Source: Ciceribacter sp. T2.26MG-112.2 | Lineage (GTDB): Bacteria; Pseudomonadota; Alphaproteobacteria; Rhizobiales; Rhizobiaceae | Assembly: GCF_900492205.1 (NCBI RefSeq) | Contig: NZ_UEYQ01000019.1 | Coordinates: 1 to 61,570 of the forward strand | Direction: 5' to 3' | Length of the DNA: 61,570 nucleotides | Shown here: positions 16,250 to 26,407 of the stretch, piece after piece | How positions within the stretch are numbered: the first letter of the stretch is position 1 | How the letters are laid out: every line of letters begins with the position of its first letter | Position numbers and translations under genes: made by a program | Notes under the pieces: generated by a model | Told to the model about the DNA's origin: nothing | Databases searched by the model: none | The model's input: only the letters and a program-made list of their open reading frames with translations

Positions 16250-19200
16250 TGGATGCGACTACCCCCATGAGTACACAGCAGCGCAAATCAATGGACACCG
16301 GCACGCTGAAGAAGTTCGCGCAGGAAGCCCGGCGGGTGTTGCGCGACCAGGTGTCGGCGAAACTCGCGCAGGTGCTGGCTGACAACAGCGCGGCACGGCG
16401 CGAGGCACCCAAGGCGGTGCAACAGCTCGCGGGTGAGATTGGGGGCACGTCGCGCGATCAGGTCATCGAACGGGTCGCCTATACTTGGTTTAACCGATTC
16501 ACCGCGCTGCGTTTCATGGACGCCAATGGCTATACGACTGCCCGAGTCGTTACTCCGGCTGATGGGCAGACGCGCCCCGAGATCCTGTCGGAAGCGATGG
16601 CGGGGGGCATTAGTGGCGAAGTTCCGGAAGCGGTCGCCACGCAGGTTCGGGCATTGCTCGACAACCGCACGCCGTCACGCGATCCGCAGGGCGAGGCGTA
16701 TCGCCTGCTGCTGGTCGCGGCATGCAACCACTGGCATGCGGCGATGCCGTTCATGTTCGAGACGATTGCCGATTACACCGAGCTGCTGATGCCCGAGGAT
16801 CTGCTTTCGCAGAGCAGTATCCTTGCCCGACTACGCACTGTGATGACCGAGGAGGCGTGCCAGGACGTCGAGATCATTGGCTGGCTCTATCAGTTCTACA
16901 TCTCGGAAAAGAAAGACGAGGTGTTCGCGGGTCTGAAAAAGAACAAGAAGATCACGCCCGAGAACATTCCCGCCGCCACCCAGCTGTTCACGCCGCACTG
17001 GATCGTGCGCTACCTGGTGGAAAATTCGATCGGCCGGCTGTGGATGCTGAATCGGCCGAACTCCCGGCTGAAGGAGCGGATGGACTATTACATCGCGCCT
17101 GAGGAGCCGGAGACCGAGTTCCTGCGCATCTCCTCACCGGAGGAGATCAAGGTTTGCGATCCCGCCTGTGGCTCGGGGCACATGCTGACCTACGCCTTCG
17201 ATCTGCTGTACGCGATCTATGAGGAAGAGGGCTATGACGCGGCTGAGATCCCCAGCCTTATCCTTACACGTAATCTCTATGGCATCGAGCTCGACGAGCG
17301 AGCCGGAGCGCTGGCAGCCTTTGCGCTTACGATGAAGGCGGCGGCGCGACGGAAGCGCTTCTTGCGGCATGGCGTGCAGCCCAACGTCTGCGTGCTGGAG
17401 CCAATCAGGTTCGAGCCTGGCGAGCTCAATGAGTACATGGATGCCATCGGGCGCGACCTATTCACCGCGCCGCTTCGTCAGACCCTGACCCAGTTCGAAG
17501 AAGCGAACAATTTTGGCTCTCTGATCCGGCCGGCGCTCACCGAAGTTGCTGATCTGCAGCAGATCGTTGAAAGCAAGCACGGAGAAGGCAATCTGTTTCT
17601 GCGCAGCGTGCATGAACGGGTACAGACTGTGTTGCGCATGGCAGACTTTCTCGCCCCGAAGTATCACGTGGTGGTAGCGAACCCGCCGTACATGGGTGGA
17701 AAGGGGATGAACGAGATTCTGGGTGACTGGCTGAAAGCTCAATACCCGGACAGCAAGACCGATTTGATGACTTGTTTTATGGAACGCGCCGCAAGCCTTT
17801 GTAGGCCATGCGGAATGTGGGGAATGATTAATTTACCATCATGGTTGTTCTTGGGGTCATTCGAAAATTGTCGAAAATGGCTCTTGGATCATCAGGCGCT
17901 CAAATCACTTCTACAACTCGGGCGGGGAATATTCGGATCCGACTTCGGATCTGTGGCGTTCACGATCTGCAATCGTGAGCCAAAGTCCAGCGAAACTGCT
18001 ATCTATCGCCGGCTATTCGACAAGCACGTGGATGTTAGGCCAGTCCATGAGATTGAGCGTTTGTTTCTCGATCCGCATTTCGGGCGGCATAGCTTTCAGC
18101 AATTTAATTTCAAAAAGATTCCTTCCAGTCCAATTGCATATTGGATTAGCAGCTCGACCCTCGCAGCTTTCGAAAAGTACCCCTCCCTAAACAAGCTGGC
18201 GAGCCCGCGACAGGGAATGGCGACAACCAACAACGATCGTTTTTTGCGCCAATGGTTTGAAGTTACAAACGCGCGCAGTGCTTTTGGTTTGTCACCTGAT
18301 GAGGGGCGCGTTTCCCGTGCTAAGTGGTTTCCTCTCAACAAAGGAGGAGAATTCCGTCGCTGGTATGGGAACAACTACTTCGTAGTAAATTACGAAAATA
18401 ACGGCCGGGAGATGTGCGACTACATCGATAATACACCGGGAGTTCGAGTAAAATCGAATGGGAGAGTGATAAATCGGGATCTGTATTTTCACGAGGGCTT
18501 GACATGGTCGACGGTAACAAGCGGGGCATTCTCTCTGAGGTATTCACCCCAAGGCAGCATTTTTGAAACGAAAGGCGCCATGCTGTTTCCGCGCGAGATC
18601 CAAAATACATTTGCGCTTCTCGGTCTCTTCAACACTAAAATAGTTAGTTATCTACTGGGTGCCATAAGCCCAACTTTGGATTTTCATGAGGGCCCGATGG
18701 GGCGCGTCCCGGTGCGATATGACGATACATCGATTAATCCGACGACCAATGAGTTGGGGCGGAAAGCGGTAAACATCAGCAAACTGGATTGGGACGGCTA
18801 CGAAATATCTTGGGGCTTTGCTGCGCTCCCATTGCTCGCGGCGGAGCATCGCGGGAGCTCGTTGGCCGAGACCTATACCAGTCTGCGCGCCCGTTGGCGC
18901 GGCATGACAGAGGAGATGCAGCGGCTCGAGGAAGAGAATAACCGAATCTTCATCAATGCTTACGGTCTGCAGGACGAGCTCACAGCGGAGGTTCCACTGG
19001 AAGAGATTACGCTCACCTGCAATCCCGCTTATCGATATGGCGGTAAGAGGAGCGAGGCTGAGCTCGAGCCATTGTTGCTCGCAGACACCACGCGCGAGTT
19101 CGTCTCCTACGCTGTGGGCTGCATGTTCGGCCGGTATAGCGTCGATGCGCCGGGCACGATCCTGGCCAACCAGGGCGAAGGGCTGGAGGATTATCTTACC

Positions 19201-19815
19201 AAGGTTCCGAACCCTACCTTCGAGCCAGACCGTGACGGTGTAATCCCGGTGCTCGATGGCGACTGGTTTGTCGATGATATCGCTGCCCGCTTCCGCAAGT
19301 TCCTACGCGTGACCTTCGGGGACCAGCATTTCCAAGAGAACCTTGCCTTTATCGAGGAGGCGCTCGGCAAGGATATTCGCAAATACTTTACCCGAGATTT
19401 TTTTGGTGACCATGTGAAGCGCTACAAAAGGCGCCCCATCTATTGGCTGTTCTCCAGTCCACGGGGCACGTTCAACGCGCTGATCTACATGCACCGCTAC
19501 CGCCCTGACACGGTGAGCGTAGTGCTAAACGAGTATCTGCGAGAGTTTCGGTCCAAGCTGGAGGCGCACCGCCGCGCACAGGAGGCGCTCAGCATAAGTG
19601 GCGAAGCCTCTGGGGGGCAGAAAACCAAAGCGCTGAAGGAGATCGAAGCGACGGCTAAGCAGATCGAGGAGCTCGACGCCTGGGAGCGCGACGTCCTGTT
19701 CCCACTGGCGACGCAGAAGATCGAGATAGACCTCGATGACGGAGTGAAGGCTAATTATCCCAAGTTCGGTGCTGCGCTGAAGCCCATCAAGGGCTTGAAC
19801 GACACGGATGATTGA
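16249..19815 (+). CDS. pglX: PglX (BrxX), BREX adenine-specific DNA methyltransferase
   Basis: An 1188-residue N6-adenine methyltransferase. The SAM-binding motif VCDPACGSGHMLTYAFDLLY is near residue 305 and the catalytic NPPY (VVANPPYMGG) near residue 480. It marks host DNA at one strand of a non-palindromic site so that BREX spares it (family knowledge). Roughly residues 505-845, the expected target-recognition region, are visibly poorer in GC than the flanks: I counted 22 G/C in 60 bases at 17821-17880 against 41 in 60 at 16681-16740. That suggests a replaced specificity domain. The gene overlaps brxC by one base and pglZ by eight. Confidence 0.95.
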   Translation: MDATTPMSTQQRKSMDTGTLKKFAQEARRVLRDQVSAKLAQVLADNSAARREAPKAVQQLAGEIGGTSRDQVIERVAYTWFNRFTALRFMDANGYTTARVVTPADGQTRPEILSEAMAGGISGEVPEAVATQVRALLDNRTPSRDPQGEAYRLLLVAACNHWHAAMPFMFETIADYTELLMPEDLLSQSSILARLRTVMTEEACQDVEIIGWLYQFYISEKKDEVFAGLKKNKKITPENIPAATQLFTPHWIVRYLVENSIGRLWMLNRPNSRLKERMDYYIAPEEPETEFLRISSPEEIKVCDPACGSGHMLTYAFDLLYAIYEEEGYDAAEIPSLILTRNLYGIELDERAGALAAFALTMKAAARRKRFLRHGVQPNVCVLEPIRFEPGELNEYMDAIGRDLFTAPLRQTLTQFEEANNFGSLIRPALTEVADLQQIVESKHGEGNLFLRSVHERVQTVLRMADFLAPKYHVVVANPPYMGGKGMNEILGDWLKAQYPDSKTDLMTCFMERAASLCRPCGMWGMINLPSWLFLGSFENCRKWLLDHQALKSLLQLGRGIFGSDFGSVAFTICNREPKSSETAIYRRLFDKHVDVRPVHEIERLFLDPHFGRHSFQQFNFKKIPSSPIAYWISSSTLAAFEKYPSLNKLASPRQGMATTNNDRFLRQWFEVTNARSAFGLSPDEGRVSRAKWFPLNKGGEFRRWYGNNYFVVNYENNGREMCDYIDNTPGVRVKSNGRVINRDLYFHEGLTWSTVTSGAFSLRYSPQGSIFETKGAMLFPREIQNTFALLGLFNTKIVSYLLGAISPTLDFHEGPMGRVPVRYDDTSINPTTNELGRKAVNISKLDWDGYEISWGFAALPLLAAEHRGSSLAETYTSLRARWRGMTEEMQRLEEENNRIFINAYGLQDELTAEVPLEEITLTCNPAYRYGGKRSEAELEPLLLADTTREFVSYAVGCMFGRYSVDAPGTILANQGEGLEDYLTKVPNPTFEPDRDGVIPVLDGDWFVDDIAARFRKFLRVTFGDQHFQENLAFIEEALGKDIRKYFTRDFFGDHVKRYKRRPIYWLFSSPRGTFNALIYMHRYRPDTVSVVLNEYLREFRSKLEAHRRAQEALSISGEASGGQKTKALKEIEATAKQIEELDAWERDVLFPLATQKIEIDLDDGVKANYPKFGAALKPIKGLNDTDD

Positions 19816-22321
19816 GCCGATGCTTGAGCGGATTACCAAAGGCCTCGAGGCCCAGTTCGACAAATATCGTATTGTCTTCTGGTACGACCCGACGTGCGAA
19901 TTTCGCGAAGCGTTTGAGGGCCTGGTGCTGGACGGTGTCGAGAAGACTAAGATCGCCAACACCGAATTTGCGGTGAAACACCGGATCCTGCGCGAGGCGC
20001 CGAAACAACGGTTCTTGCTCTATTGGGAAGGGCCCCGGCCGCCTGACATCGACAACTGGCTGCTCGACATTGAGTTGGCGACCGGGGTCTTCAAGACCGA
20101 CCAAGTGGCGATCTGGCTGAGCGATCTTGGGCTGCCGCTCATGTTCGAGGACCTCGTGCGCGAGCATCAGGAATTCTTCCGCTCCAGCCGCCGGCTGGAG
20201 AAGTTGAAAACCGTCATCCGGGGGGACGACACTAGGACCGGCATGCGACTGAGGATGCTCAGCATCAGTGCCGCCGCCGACGGCGGCCTCGATACCGTTG
20301 TCGAAGCGCTATTGGCGGAGCTAGCAGAAGGCCGGGACGATGGCCTACGCCTGATCGGCCGCGTCGGCCTGGATGGATTCTTTTGGGACCAGATGACCAG
20401 GATCTTCGGTTATCGCACCGACAAGCCCAGCCTCGGCGACTTCGCGATCACACTGTTCAAGTCTTGCTACCGCAGCGCCGTCGGTGGCGAACCTATCCTG
20501 ACATCCGACGCCGTAGTGTTTTTCCGCCGTTGGAAGAACAGCCGTAACGCTGCGGACGCCTTTGCGAAGTTGTCGGCGAGCTACGCCGAGGTACTGAGCA
20601 TCGCCGAAGATCTGGCCAAACGCGATTTCCGCACCCTGATCGAGGTCGACTATTTCGAGGAAGTCGACCGAGCGATCATCCGGGCGCTGGTCCACGAGGT
20701 CAGCACCCGAACCGTGGCGCAAGCCGATGTCCTGAACTGGATTCGTCAGCGCCGGCAGAGCTACTGGTACGACGCTTACCGTGATCTTTATGAGGCAATT
20801 GGCTTCGCCGCTGAATTTCAGCAGGCGATGTCGCAGGTGACACTTGGCATGACTGGCCTCGCTGAGGGCGTGCAGCGCTATGCGAAGAGCTGGTTCCGGA
20901 TCGACCAGCTCTATCGGAAATTCGTTTGGCACATGCAAAAGTCGGGACAGGCGACTCTGATGCGCGAGCTGTTCGAGCAAATCGAGAACCATTACGTCAA
21001 CAGCTACCTATTGCGCCTGAACGACGCCTGGCAGGTGCATGTCGATACGGCTGACACTTGGTCGGCCCCGCCCATTCCGGCGCAGCGGACCTTCTATCGC
21101 GAGCATGTCGGTGAGTTCCGTCGGCGTGATCAGAAGATCTGCGTCATCATCTCCGATGCACTACGCTACGAGATCGCGGAGGAACTCCTCGGGCGCATCC
21201 GGAGCCTCGACCGCTACGAGGCCGGGATCGAGCCGATGTTGGGTAGCCTGCCGAGCTATACCCAGCTCGGCATGGCCTCGCTTCTTCCCAATGGCGACCT
21301 GCAGATCGCGGACAACGACACCGCCACCGTTCTTGTGAACGGCCAAAGCTCGCAGGGATTGGAAAACCGCAAGAAAATCCTGGCGACCGGTCGGACAGGC
21401 GATCGGACTACGGCATTGAAGGCTGAGGAACTGATGGGGATGGACAAGGATCAGGCTCGCGCGCTCGTTCGCGACCACGACGTAGTCTACGTCTATCATA
21501 ACCTTATCGACGCGATCGGCGACAAGCAGGTCTCTGAGGATCGCGTCTTTGAGGCAGCCGAGGACACGATCGAGGAGATCGTCAGGCTGGTGAAGAAGCT
21601 CAATGGCGCCAATGCCGCCAATATGATTGTCACGGCCGACCACGGCTTTATCTACCAGCACCGGCCGATCGAGGAGAGTGACTTTTCCTCAGCCACGGTG
21701 GAGGGCGAAGCCATCCTCTTCCGTGACCGACGCTTCATCTTGGGGCACGGCTTGAAGGGTAACCACGGCCTGCGGTGTTTCACCCCGTGCCAGGTTGTCC
21801 TTCAGGGCTCGGTGGAAATGCTGATCCCCAAATCGATCAACCGGCTGCGCCGGCAGGGTTCCGGTAGTCGATTCGTGCATGGCGGGGCGACGCTCCAGGA
21901 GATCGTCGTCCCTGTGGTGAAGATCAACAAGAAGCGTCAGAGCGATACCTCGGCGGTCGAGGTCGAGATCATAGGGAGCTCAAACCAGATGATCACCTCG
22001 AGCCAGATTTCAGTCCGCTTCTATCAGGTCACAGCAGTGACTGAAAAAACGCAATTGCGCCAGCTTCGCGCTGGCATCTACGCCCAATCGGGCGAGCTGA
22101 TTTCCGACAGCCACGAGTTGCTCTTCGACTTCCGTTCGGACAATCCGCGTGAACGCGAGGTCCCGGTCCGGTTCCTGCTGTCACGCCAGGCCGACGCATT
22201 TAACGACCAGGAGGTGATCCTGAAACTCGACGAGCGTCACGGCGAGACATCCCATTTCCGGGAGTATCGCACGGTTCGCTACAGGCTGAAGCGCAGCTTC
22301 TCGAACGATTTTGATTTTTGA
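19808..22321 (+). CDS. pglZ: PglZ, alkaline-phosphatase-superfamily BREX protein
   Basis: This 837-residue protein carries the PglZ core: VIISDALRYEIAEELL near residue 445 and VTADHGFIYQHR near residue 610, the metal-binding Asp and Asp-His of the alkaline phosphatase superfamily. PglZ is the one protein found in all BREX types. The length and the FWYDPTCEFREAF opening fit the type 1 form. It starts inside the pglX tail and is followed by brxL after 12 bases. Confidence 0.95.
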   Translation: MIEPMLERITKGLEAQFDKYRIVFWYDPTCEFREAFEGLVLDGVEKTKIANTEFAVKHRILREAPKQRFLLYWEGPRPPDIDNWLLDIELATGVFKTDQVAIWLSDLGLPLMFEDLVREHQEFFRSSRRLEKLKTVIRGDDTRTGMRLRMLSISAAADGGLDTVVEALLAELAEGRDDGLRLIGRVGLDGFFWDQMTRIFGYRTDKPSLGDFAITLFKSCYRSAVGGEPILTSDAVVFFRRWKNSRNAADAFAKLSASYAEVLSIAEDLAKRDFRTLIEVDYFEEVDRAIIRALVHEVSTRTVAQADVLNWIRQRRQSYWYDAYRDLYEAIGFAAEFQQAMSQVTLGMTGLAEGVQRYAKSWFRIDQLYRKFVWHMQKSGQATLMRELFEQIENHYVNSYLLRLNDAWQVHVDTADTWSAPPIPAQRTFYREHVGEFRRRDQKICVIISDALRYEIAEELLGRIRSLDRYEAGIEPMLGSLPSYTQLGMASLLPNGDLQIADNDTATVLVNGQSSQGLENRKKILATGRTGDRTTALKAEELMGMDKDQARALVRDHDVVYVYHNLIDAIGDKQVSEDRVFEAAEDTIEEIVRLVKKLNGANAANMIVTADHGFIYQHRPIEESDFSSATVEGEAILFRDRRFILGHGLKGNHGLRCFTPCQVVLQGSVEMLIPKSINRLRRQGSGSRFVHGGATLQEIVVPVVKINKKRQSDTSAVEVEIIGSSNQMITSSQISVRFYQVTAVTEKTQLRQLRAGIYAQSGELISDSHELLFDFRSDNPREREVPVRFLLSRQADAFNDQEVILKLDERHGETSHFREYRTVRYRLKRSFSNDFDF

Positions 22322-22333
22322 GGTGGGGGAGCG

Positions 22334-24415
22334 ATGACCGCGCTGGACGACAAGATCAACGAACGTTTCCCCGGACTTGTGGTGCGCAAGGACCTGGTCA
22401 AGGCGGTCAAGGGCAATGCTATCGTCCCTTCCTACGTCCTCGAATTCCTGCTGGGCCAATACTGCGCGACCAATGACGAGGCTTCGATCCAGTCGGGGAT
22501 TGAGACCGTCAAGGAGATCCTGCGCAAGCACTATGTGCACCGCAACGAGGCGGGCTTGATCCGGTCGAACATCCGCGAAAAAGGCCGGTGGAAGGTGATC
22601 GACAAAGTCAGCGTCGATCTGAACACTGACAAGGACGCATATGAGGCGACCTTCTCGAATCTCGGCATAAAGAACGTCATCATCGATTCCGGCACTGTGA
22701 AGACTCATCCTAAGCTTCTTGTCAGTGGCGTCTGGTGCATCGCCGATGTCGAGTATGAGCACAGCGAAGACAAGAACGTCTCGCCTTGGATCCTCGGTAG
22801 CATCAAGCCGATACAGCTGTCTAAATTCGATTATGCTAGCTATCTCGAGGCTCGAAACGGGTTCACGACCGAGGAATGGATTGACCTACTTTTTCAGACA
22901 GTCGGCTTCGATCCGGAAATGTTCGGACGACGTAGTAAGCTCCTACAATTGCTCCGTCTCGTCCCGTTCGTCGAGCGCAACTACAACCTTATCGAGCTTG
23001 GCCCCAAGGGGACCGGTAAGTCCCACATTTTCTCGGAATTCTCGCCGCACGGCATCCTGATTTCCGGCGGCGAGGTCACGGTTCCCAAGCTGTTCGTCAA
23101 CAACAGTTCGGGCAAAATTGGTCTGGTAGGTTATTGGGACGTCGTAGCCTTTGATGAGTTCGCAGGCCGCCAGAAGCGGGTAGACAAGGCGCTTGTCGAC
23201 ATCATGAAAAATTTCATGGCGAACAAGAGCTTCTCTCGCGGCGTGGAAACGCTTGGTGCTGAGGCTTCAATGGTCTTCGTTGGGAACACTCAGCACACTG
23301 TTCCCTATATGCTGAAGCACACGGACCTTTTTGAGGAGCTTCCCGAGAAATATTACGACTCAGCCTTCATTGATCGTCTCCATAGCTATGTTCCTGGCTG
23401 GGAGATCGACGTCATCCGCGGCGAAATGTTCGCATCGGGATTTGGGTTCGTCGTCGACTACCTTGCCGAAATCTTGCGGCACATGCGCAACGATGACTAT
23501 TCAAACCGGTACCAGGGTTTGTTCACCCTATCGTCGGACATCTCGACGCGCGACCGCGACGGTGTGAACAAGACGTTCTCCGGAATGATGAAGCTCCTGT
23601 TCCCATCGGACAATGCGACCGAGACCGAAGTGGAGGAGATGCTGCATCTGGCGATGGAGGGGCGAAAGCGGGTAAAGGACCAACTGCTTCGGATCGATAG
23701 TACCTATCCAGAAACGGATTTCTCTTTCACGGCGCGCGACGGTCGAAAGATCAGTGTCACGACACTCGAGGAAACGGAATATCCGCAGTACTATCACAAG
23801 CGCGCAGCCCGGCACGAGGAGCCGGAGCAATCGGTGAAACCAGCGTTGGATGGCGTGGCAATGCCTGCTGCAACCGCCACATCGGCTGTGACAGAGGTAA
23901 GTGCCAAGCCCATGGGCCCCCTCGAAGGGCATAAGGTTTTCAGCGAGAACCAAAAAGGCGTGACCTTCGCCGACCTATTTTGGCCGTGGATAGAAGGTGC
24001 CACGAAGATTAATATCACTGACCCATATATCCGCATGTTTCATCAGGTCAGGAATCTGATGGAATTCATCGAAATGGTTGCCCTTCGCAAGGCACCGGAG
24101 GACGAGGTCTCGGTCCACCTCATTACGTGCATCGATGATACCTACCCAGACAAACAGCAGTCTAATCTGATGGCTGTGGAGACCGCCGGCGCGACAGCCG
24201 GGATCAAGTTTACCTGGGAATTCGATGGAACTAACACCATTCACGCGCGCCATATCATTAGCGACAGCGGCTGGAAGATCAGTCTCGATCGGGGCCTCGA
24301 CATCTTCCAGAAGTTCGAAATGAACGATGCTTTTAGCCTAACCAATCGCCTGCAGGCCTATCGCCAGGTAAAGGCGTTCGAGGTAACCTACCTCCGCAAC
24401 GGTGTCCGGCCATAG
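22334..24415 (+). CDS. brxL: BrxL, Lon-like AAA+ protein of type 1 BREX
   Basis: A 693-residue protein. Walker A is GPKGTGKSHIFSEFS near residue 225, followed by GILISGGEVTVPKLF, and the Walker B segment VVAFDEFAG lies near residue 272. A C-terminal Lon-like domain follows a linker near residues 500-525. BrxL completes the type 1 set and rules out the PglW-containing type 2. In type 1 systems it forms ring-shaped DNA-associated assemblies and is needed for phage exclusion (family knowledge). The ribosome site GGTGGGGGAG precedes the ATG. It is the last gene of the operon. Confidence 0.93.
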   Translation: MTALDDKINERFPGLVVRKDLVKAVKGNAIVPSYVLEFLLGQYCATNDEASIQSGIETVKEILRKHYVHRNEAGLIRSNIREKGRWKVIDKVSVDLNTDKDAYEATFSNLGIKNVIIDSGTVKTHPKLLVSGVWCIADVEYEHSEDKNVSPWILGSIKPIQLSKFDYASYLEARNGFTTEEWIDLLFQTVGFDPEMFGRRSKLLQLLRLVPFVERNYNLIELGPKGTGKSHIFSEFSPHGILISGGEVTVPKLFVNNSSGKIGLVGYWDVVAFDEFAGRQKRVDKALVDIMKNFMANKSFSRGVETLGAEASMVFVGNTQHTVPYMLKHTDLFEELPEKYYDSAFIDRLHSYVPGWEIDVIRGEMFASGFGFVVDYLAEILRHMRNDDYSNRYQGLFTLSSDISTRDRDGVNKTFSGMMKLLFPSDNATETEVEEMLHLAMEGRKRVKDQLLRIDSTYPETDFSFTARDGRKISVTTLEETEYPQYYHKRAARHEEPEQSVKPALDGVAMPAATATSAVTEVSAKPMGPLEGHKVFSENQKGVTFADLFWPWIEGATKINITDPYIRMFHQVRNLMEFIEMVALRKAPEDEVSVHLITCIDDTYPDKQQSNLMAVETAGATAGIKFTWEFDGTNTIHARHIISDSGWKISLDRGLDIFQKFEMNDAFSLTNRLQAYRQVKAFEVTYLRNGVRP

Positions 24416-24598
24416 TCCTTGACGAAGAAACGATTGGTCAAAAATTGCCTATCACTAGAATCTTACGCAAGTGAGGAGGCGCGAACGCTGAAGGGCTCGA
24501 GAGCTTGGATGACCTGTTTGTCCCAATGAGCTGCCTATTACGCTTGATGTTGAGTCCGGTAGTCAGCGACGCTTGCTCACTTGGGCCTGCATCTATGG

Positions 24599-24820
24599 CT
24601 AAATCGCGGAAAAGAAACCGTGATCTATGCTGATTTCCTCGGTACGCACCTCTCTAACAGCAACACCCAATCGTCGATCTTTGAGCAACTGACATAGTAG
24701 TTCGCCATCGACCAAGTCAATCGCAGGGGCGCCATCCCGTGTGGCTTCACGTCGAGCATCGGCGGTGAAGCTACCGGTCGTGATGATAAGCCCTTTAGCT
24801 GACCACCTGCCGGGGGGCAT
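24599..24820 (-). pseudogene. C-terminal remnant of an Mrr-type restriction endonuclease
   Basis: The 73 residues contain KGLIITTGSFTADARREA and the ending IDLVDGELLCQLLKDRRLGV, which match the last part of Mrr-family catalytic domains. The N-terminal DNA-binding domain and most of the nuclease core are missing; sequence upstream on the minus strand (24821-24861) does not continue the match. Mrr enzymes cut modified DNA. A broken copy next to a methylating BREX locus may reflect conflict with PglX methylation, but that is inference. The 180 bases between brxL and this fragment show nothing I recognise. Confidence 0.7.
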
Positions 24821-24861
24821 TTTGGATCTGCAGCGTACGAAAAACTGAGAACCTGCTCAAC

Positions 24862-26223
24862 CTATTCTTTCGCGAGAGTAGCCGCAGCGTTTTCCAGCGG
24901 GCTAAGATAACCGAAACGTTTGAATTCCGGCAGGACATTTCCAACCACTTGGAATACAGATTCGAATTTTTTAAGGAGGCTCCTCATGGCCTTTTCGATC
25001 TCTTCAATATTTTGTGTGTCGCTGACGTGGGCTTCGTTCCCCTTCAAGAATTTCGAGAATTTCTTTCCTTCATCCATCGCGGTCTTTTGAAAACTTACAC
25101 TTCGAAGGCCCTGAAGCTGGGCCGCATCCGCGATTTTTTCGATAAGTGACTTCCGGAAGTCGTAGTCCGAAATCGGACCGACCTCTGCGTAGAGACGAAG
25201 CCGGCCTGAAGTCCCTTCTTGGTCGTCGTGCAGTTGGAGCCAGCAGATAAGCGGGTATCCCGCCCACCAGTTTTCGCATCCGCTCCAGTTTAATTCGTCC
25301 CCTAAACTCTCGATCCATCCCGAAGGAAGAAAGCTAACCTGTAGATTGCTGTGTCCATTGAAGACGAATTTCTGGCCGTCCACTTCAAAAGCGTCGCCGT
25401 AGTCCAAGCCCTCGCCGAGCGTGGCTTCCATAGCAAGGATGAAGTCGGTTGTGGCGCCATAATCCATGACAAAATCGAGGACCTTTTTGTGGGATCGATA
25501 CAATTGCCTAGCAAGAGCTTCCATCTCATTGCGCTCCTCATTCATTCCTGCCGCCTCCTGAATGATTTCAATATAATGCCTAATGAATATGCTAACGTCA
25601 CTGTTGACGATTTTCGCGTCGTCTTCGATCAAACTCGGCAAGATTTCGCAAATTGCTGAATACTGGATTGGTACGAAGTTTTCGTCTTGGGGAACTTCGT
25701 CATATAGGGTGAGGAAGACGCCACGAACTTTTAGAGCCCCCTCTTGAGGTTCGAAAATCGATTTTACCCGTTGGGCGTACTTGGCAAGTTGTCCTTCATG
25801 CTGACTACTGTTGAACTTGTTCTCAATCACGAATGCCCAGTTCAACCGAGGTAACAGAATAAAAATGTCGATCTGCTGCCATTCGCGGCGTACTTCAGCA
25901 TCTCGTAGGTCAGCTTGTGCAATCTCCAACGCAGTTGGACTACCCAATCCGCTCTGTCCCCTCATCGCTTCGCAGAGGAAAGCACGCAGAAATTTATCAC
26001 CTAAGCCGTGTGTCTCTCGAGGATCTAGGAGCCAAGCGAGAATGGAAGAATGTCGGATTTCCATTCCTTCCATGCGCATCGTCCTGATAGGATTGAACCT
26101 ATTCAAGTAGGCGCCGACGCGTTGAAGGTCTCTGTTATTGACGAACAGGTCTTCAAGTTCTTTCTGCGTTGGGAAAGCAAAATCGATGTTCAAGTCCGCT
26201 TCATCCTTCCAAGGATCGGGCAC
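24862..26223 (-). CDS. PD-(D/E)XK nuclease family protein (PDDEXK_4-like)
   Basis: A 453-residue protein. The motif EIRHSSILAWLLDPRETHGLGD near residue 60 and the catalytic-type IDIFILL followed by FVIENKFNSSQHEGQLAKY near residues 120-150 are typical of the PDDEXK_4 family, where E-x-K sits in IENK. Such nucleases are frequent passengers of defence islands, including next to BREX genes. It faces the BREX operon convergently and has its own promoter region. The start is a GTG at 26223 with no clear ribosome site, so the exact N terminus is uncertain. Its DNA is less GC-rich than the BREX core genes. Confidence 0.8.
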   Translation of the reverse strand: MPDPWKDEADLNIDFAFPTQKELEDLFVNNRDLQRVGAYLNRFNPIRTMRMEGMEIRHSSILAWLLDPRETHGLGDKFLRAFLCEAMRGQSGLGSPTALEIAQADLRDAEVRREWQQIDIFILLPRLNWAFVIENKFNSSQHEGQLAKYAQRVKSIFEPQEGALKVRGVFLTLYDEVPQDENFVPIQYSAICEILPSLIEDDAKIVNSDVSIFIRHYIEIIQEAAGMNEERNEMEALARQLYRSHKKVLDFVMDYGATTDFILAMEATLGEGLDYGDAFEVDGQKFVFNGHSNLQVSFLPSGWIESLGDELNWSGCENWWAGYPLICWLQLHDDQEGTSGRLRLYAEVGPISDYDFRKSLIEKIADAAQLQGLRSVSFQKTAMDEGKKFSKFLKGNEAHVSDTQNIEEIEKAMRSLLKKFESVFQVVGNVLPEFKRFGYLSPLENAAATLAKE

Positions 26224-26407
26224 TGTGTGATCTTCAACAATATCAACTGTTTATGAATGCGTCATCAAGGTTGTTGGCATTGTTTTCATGGAATGACCGT
26301 TCATATCCTTCAAGGTGCCTGGGTTTAATGGGGCGGGCCAGTGCTCTGAAATCAAATCGTGTCGGGGCAGATGACGGCGGTGAGTTAATCCGGCATTATC
26401 ATTTCCC

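Noticed and set aside
10541..24415. Type 2 BREX/Pgl system
   Set aside because: brxA, brxB and brxL are present and there is no PglW kinase or BrxHI helicase, so the set is type 1.
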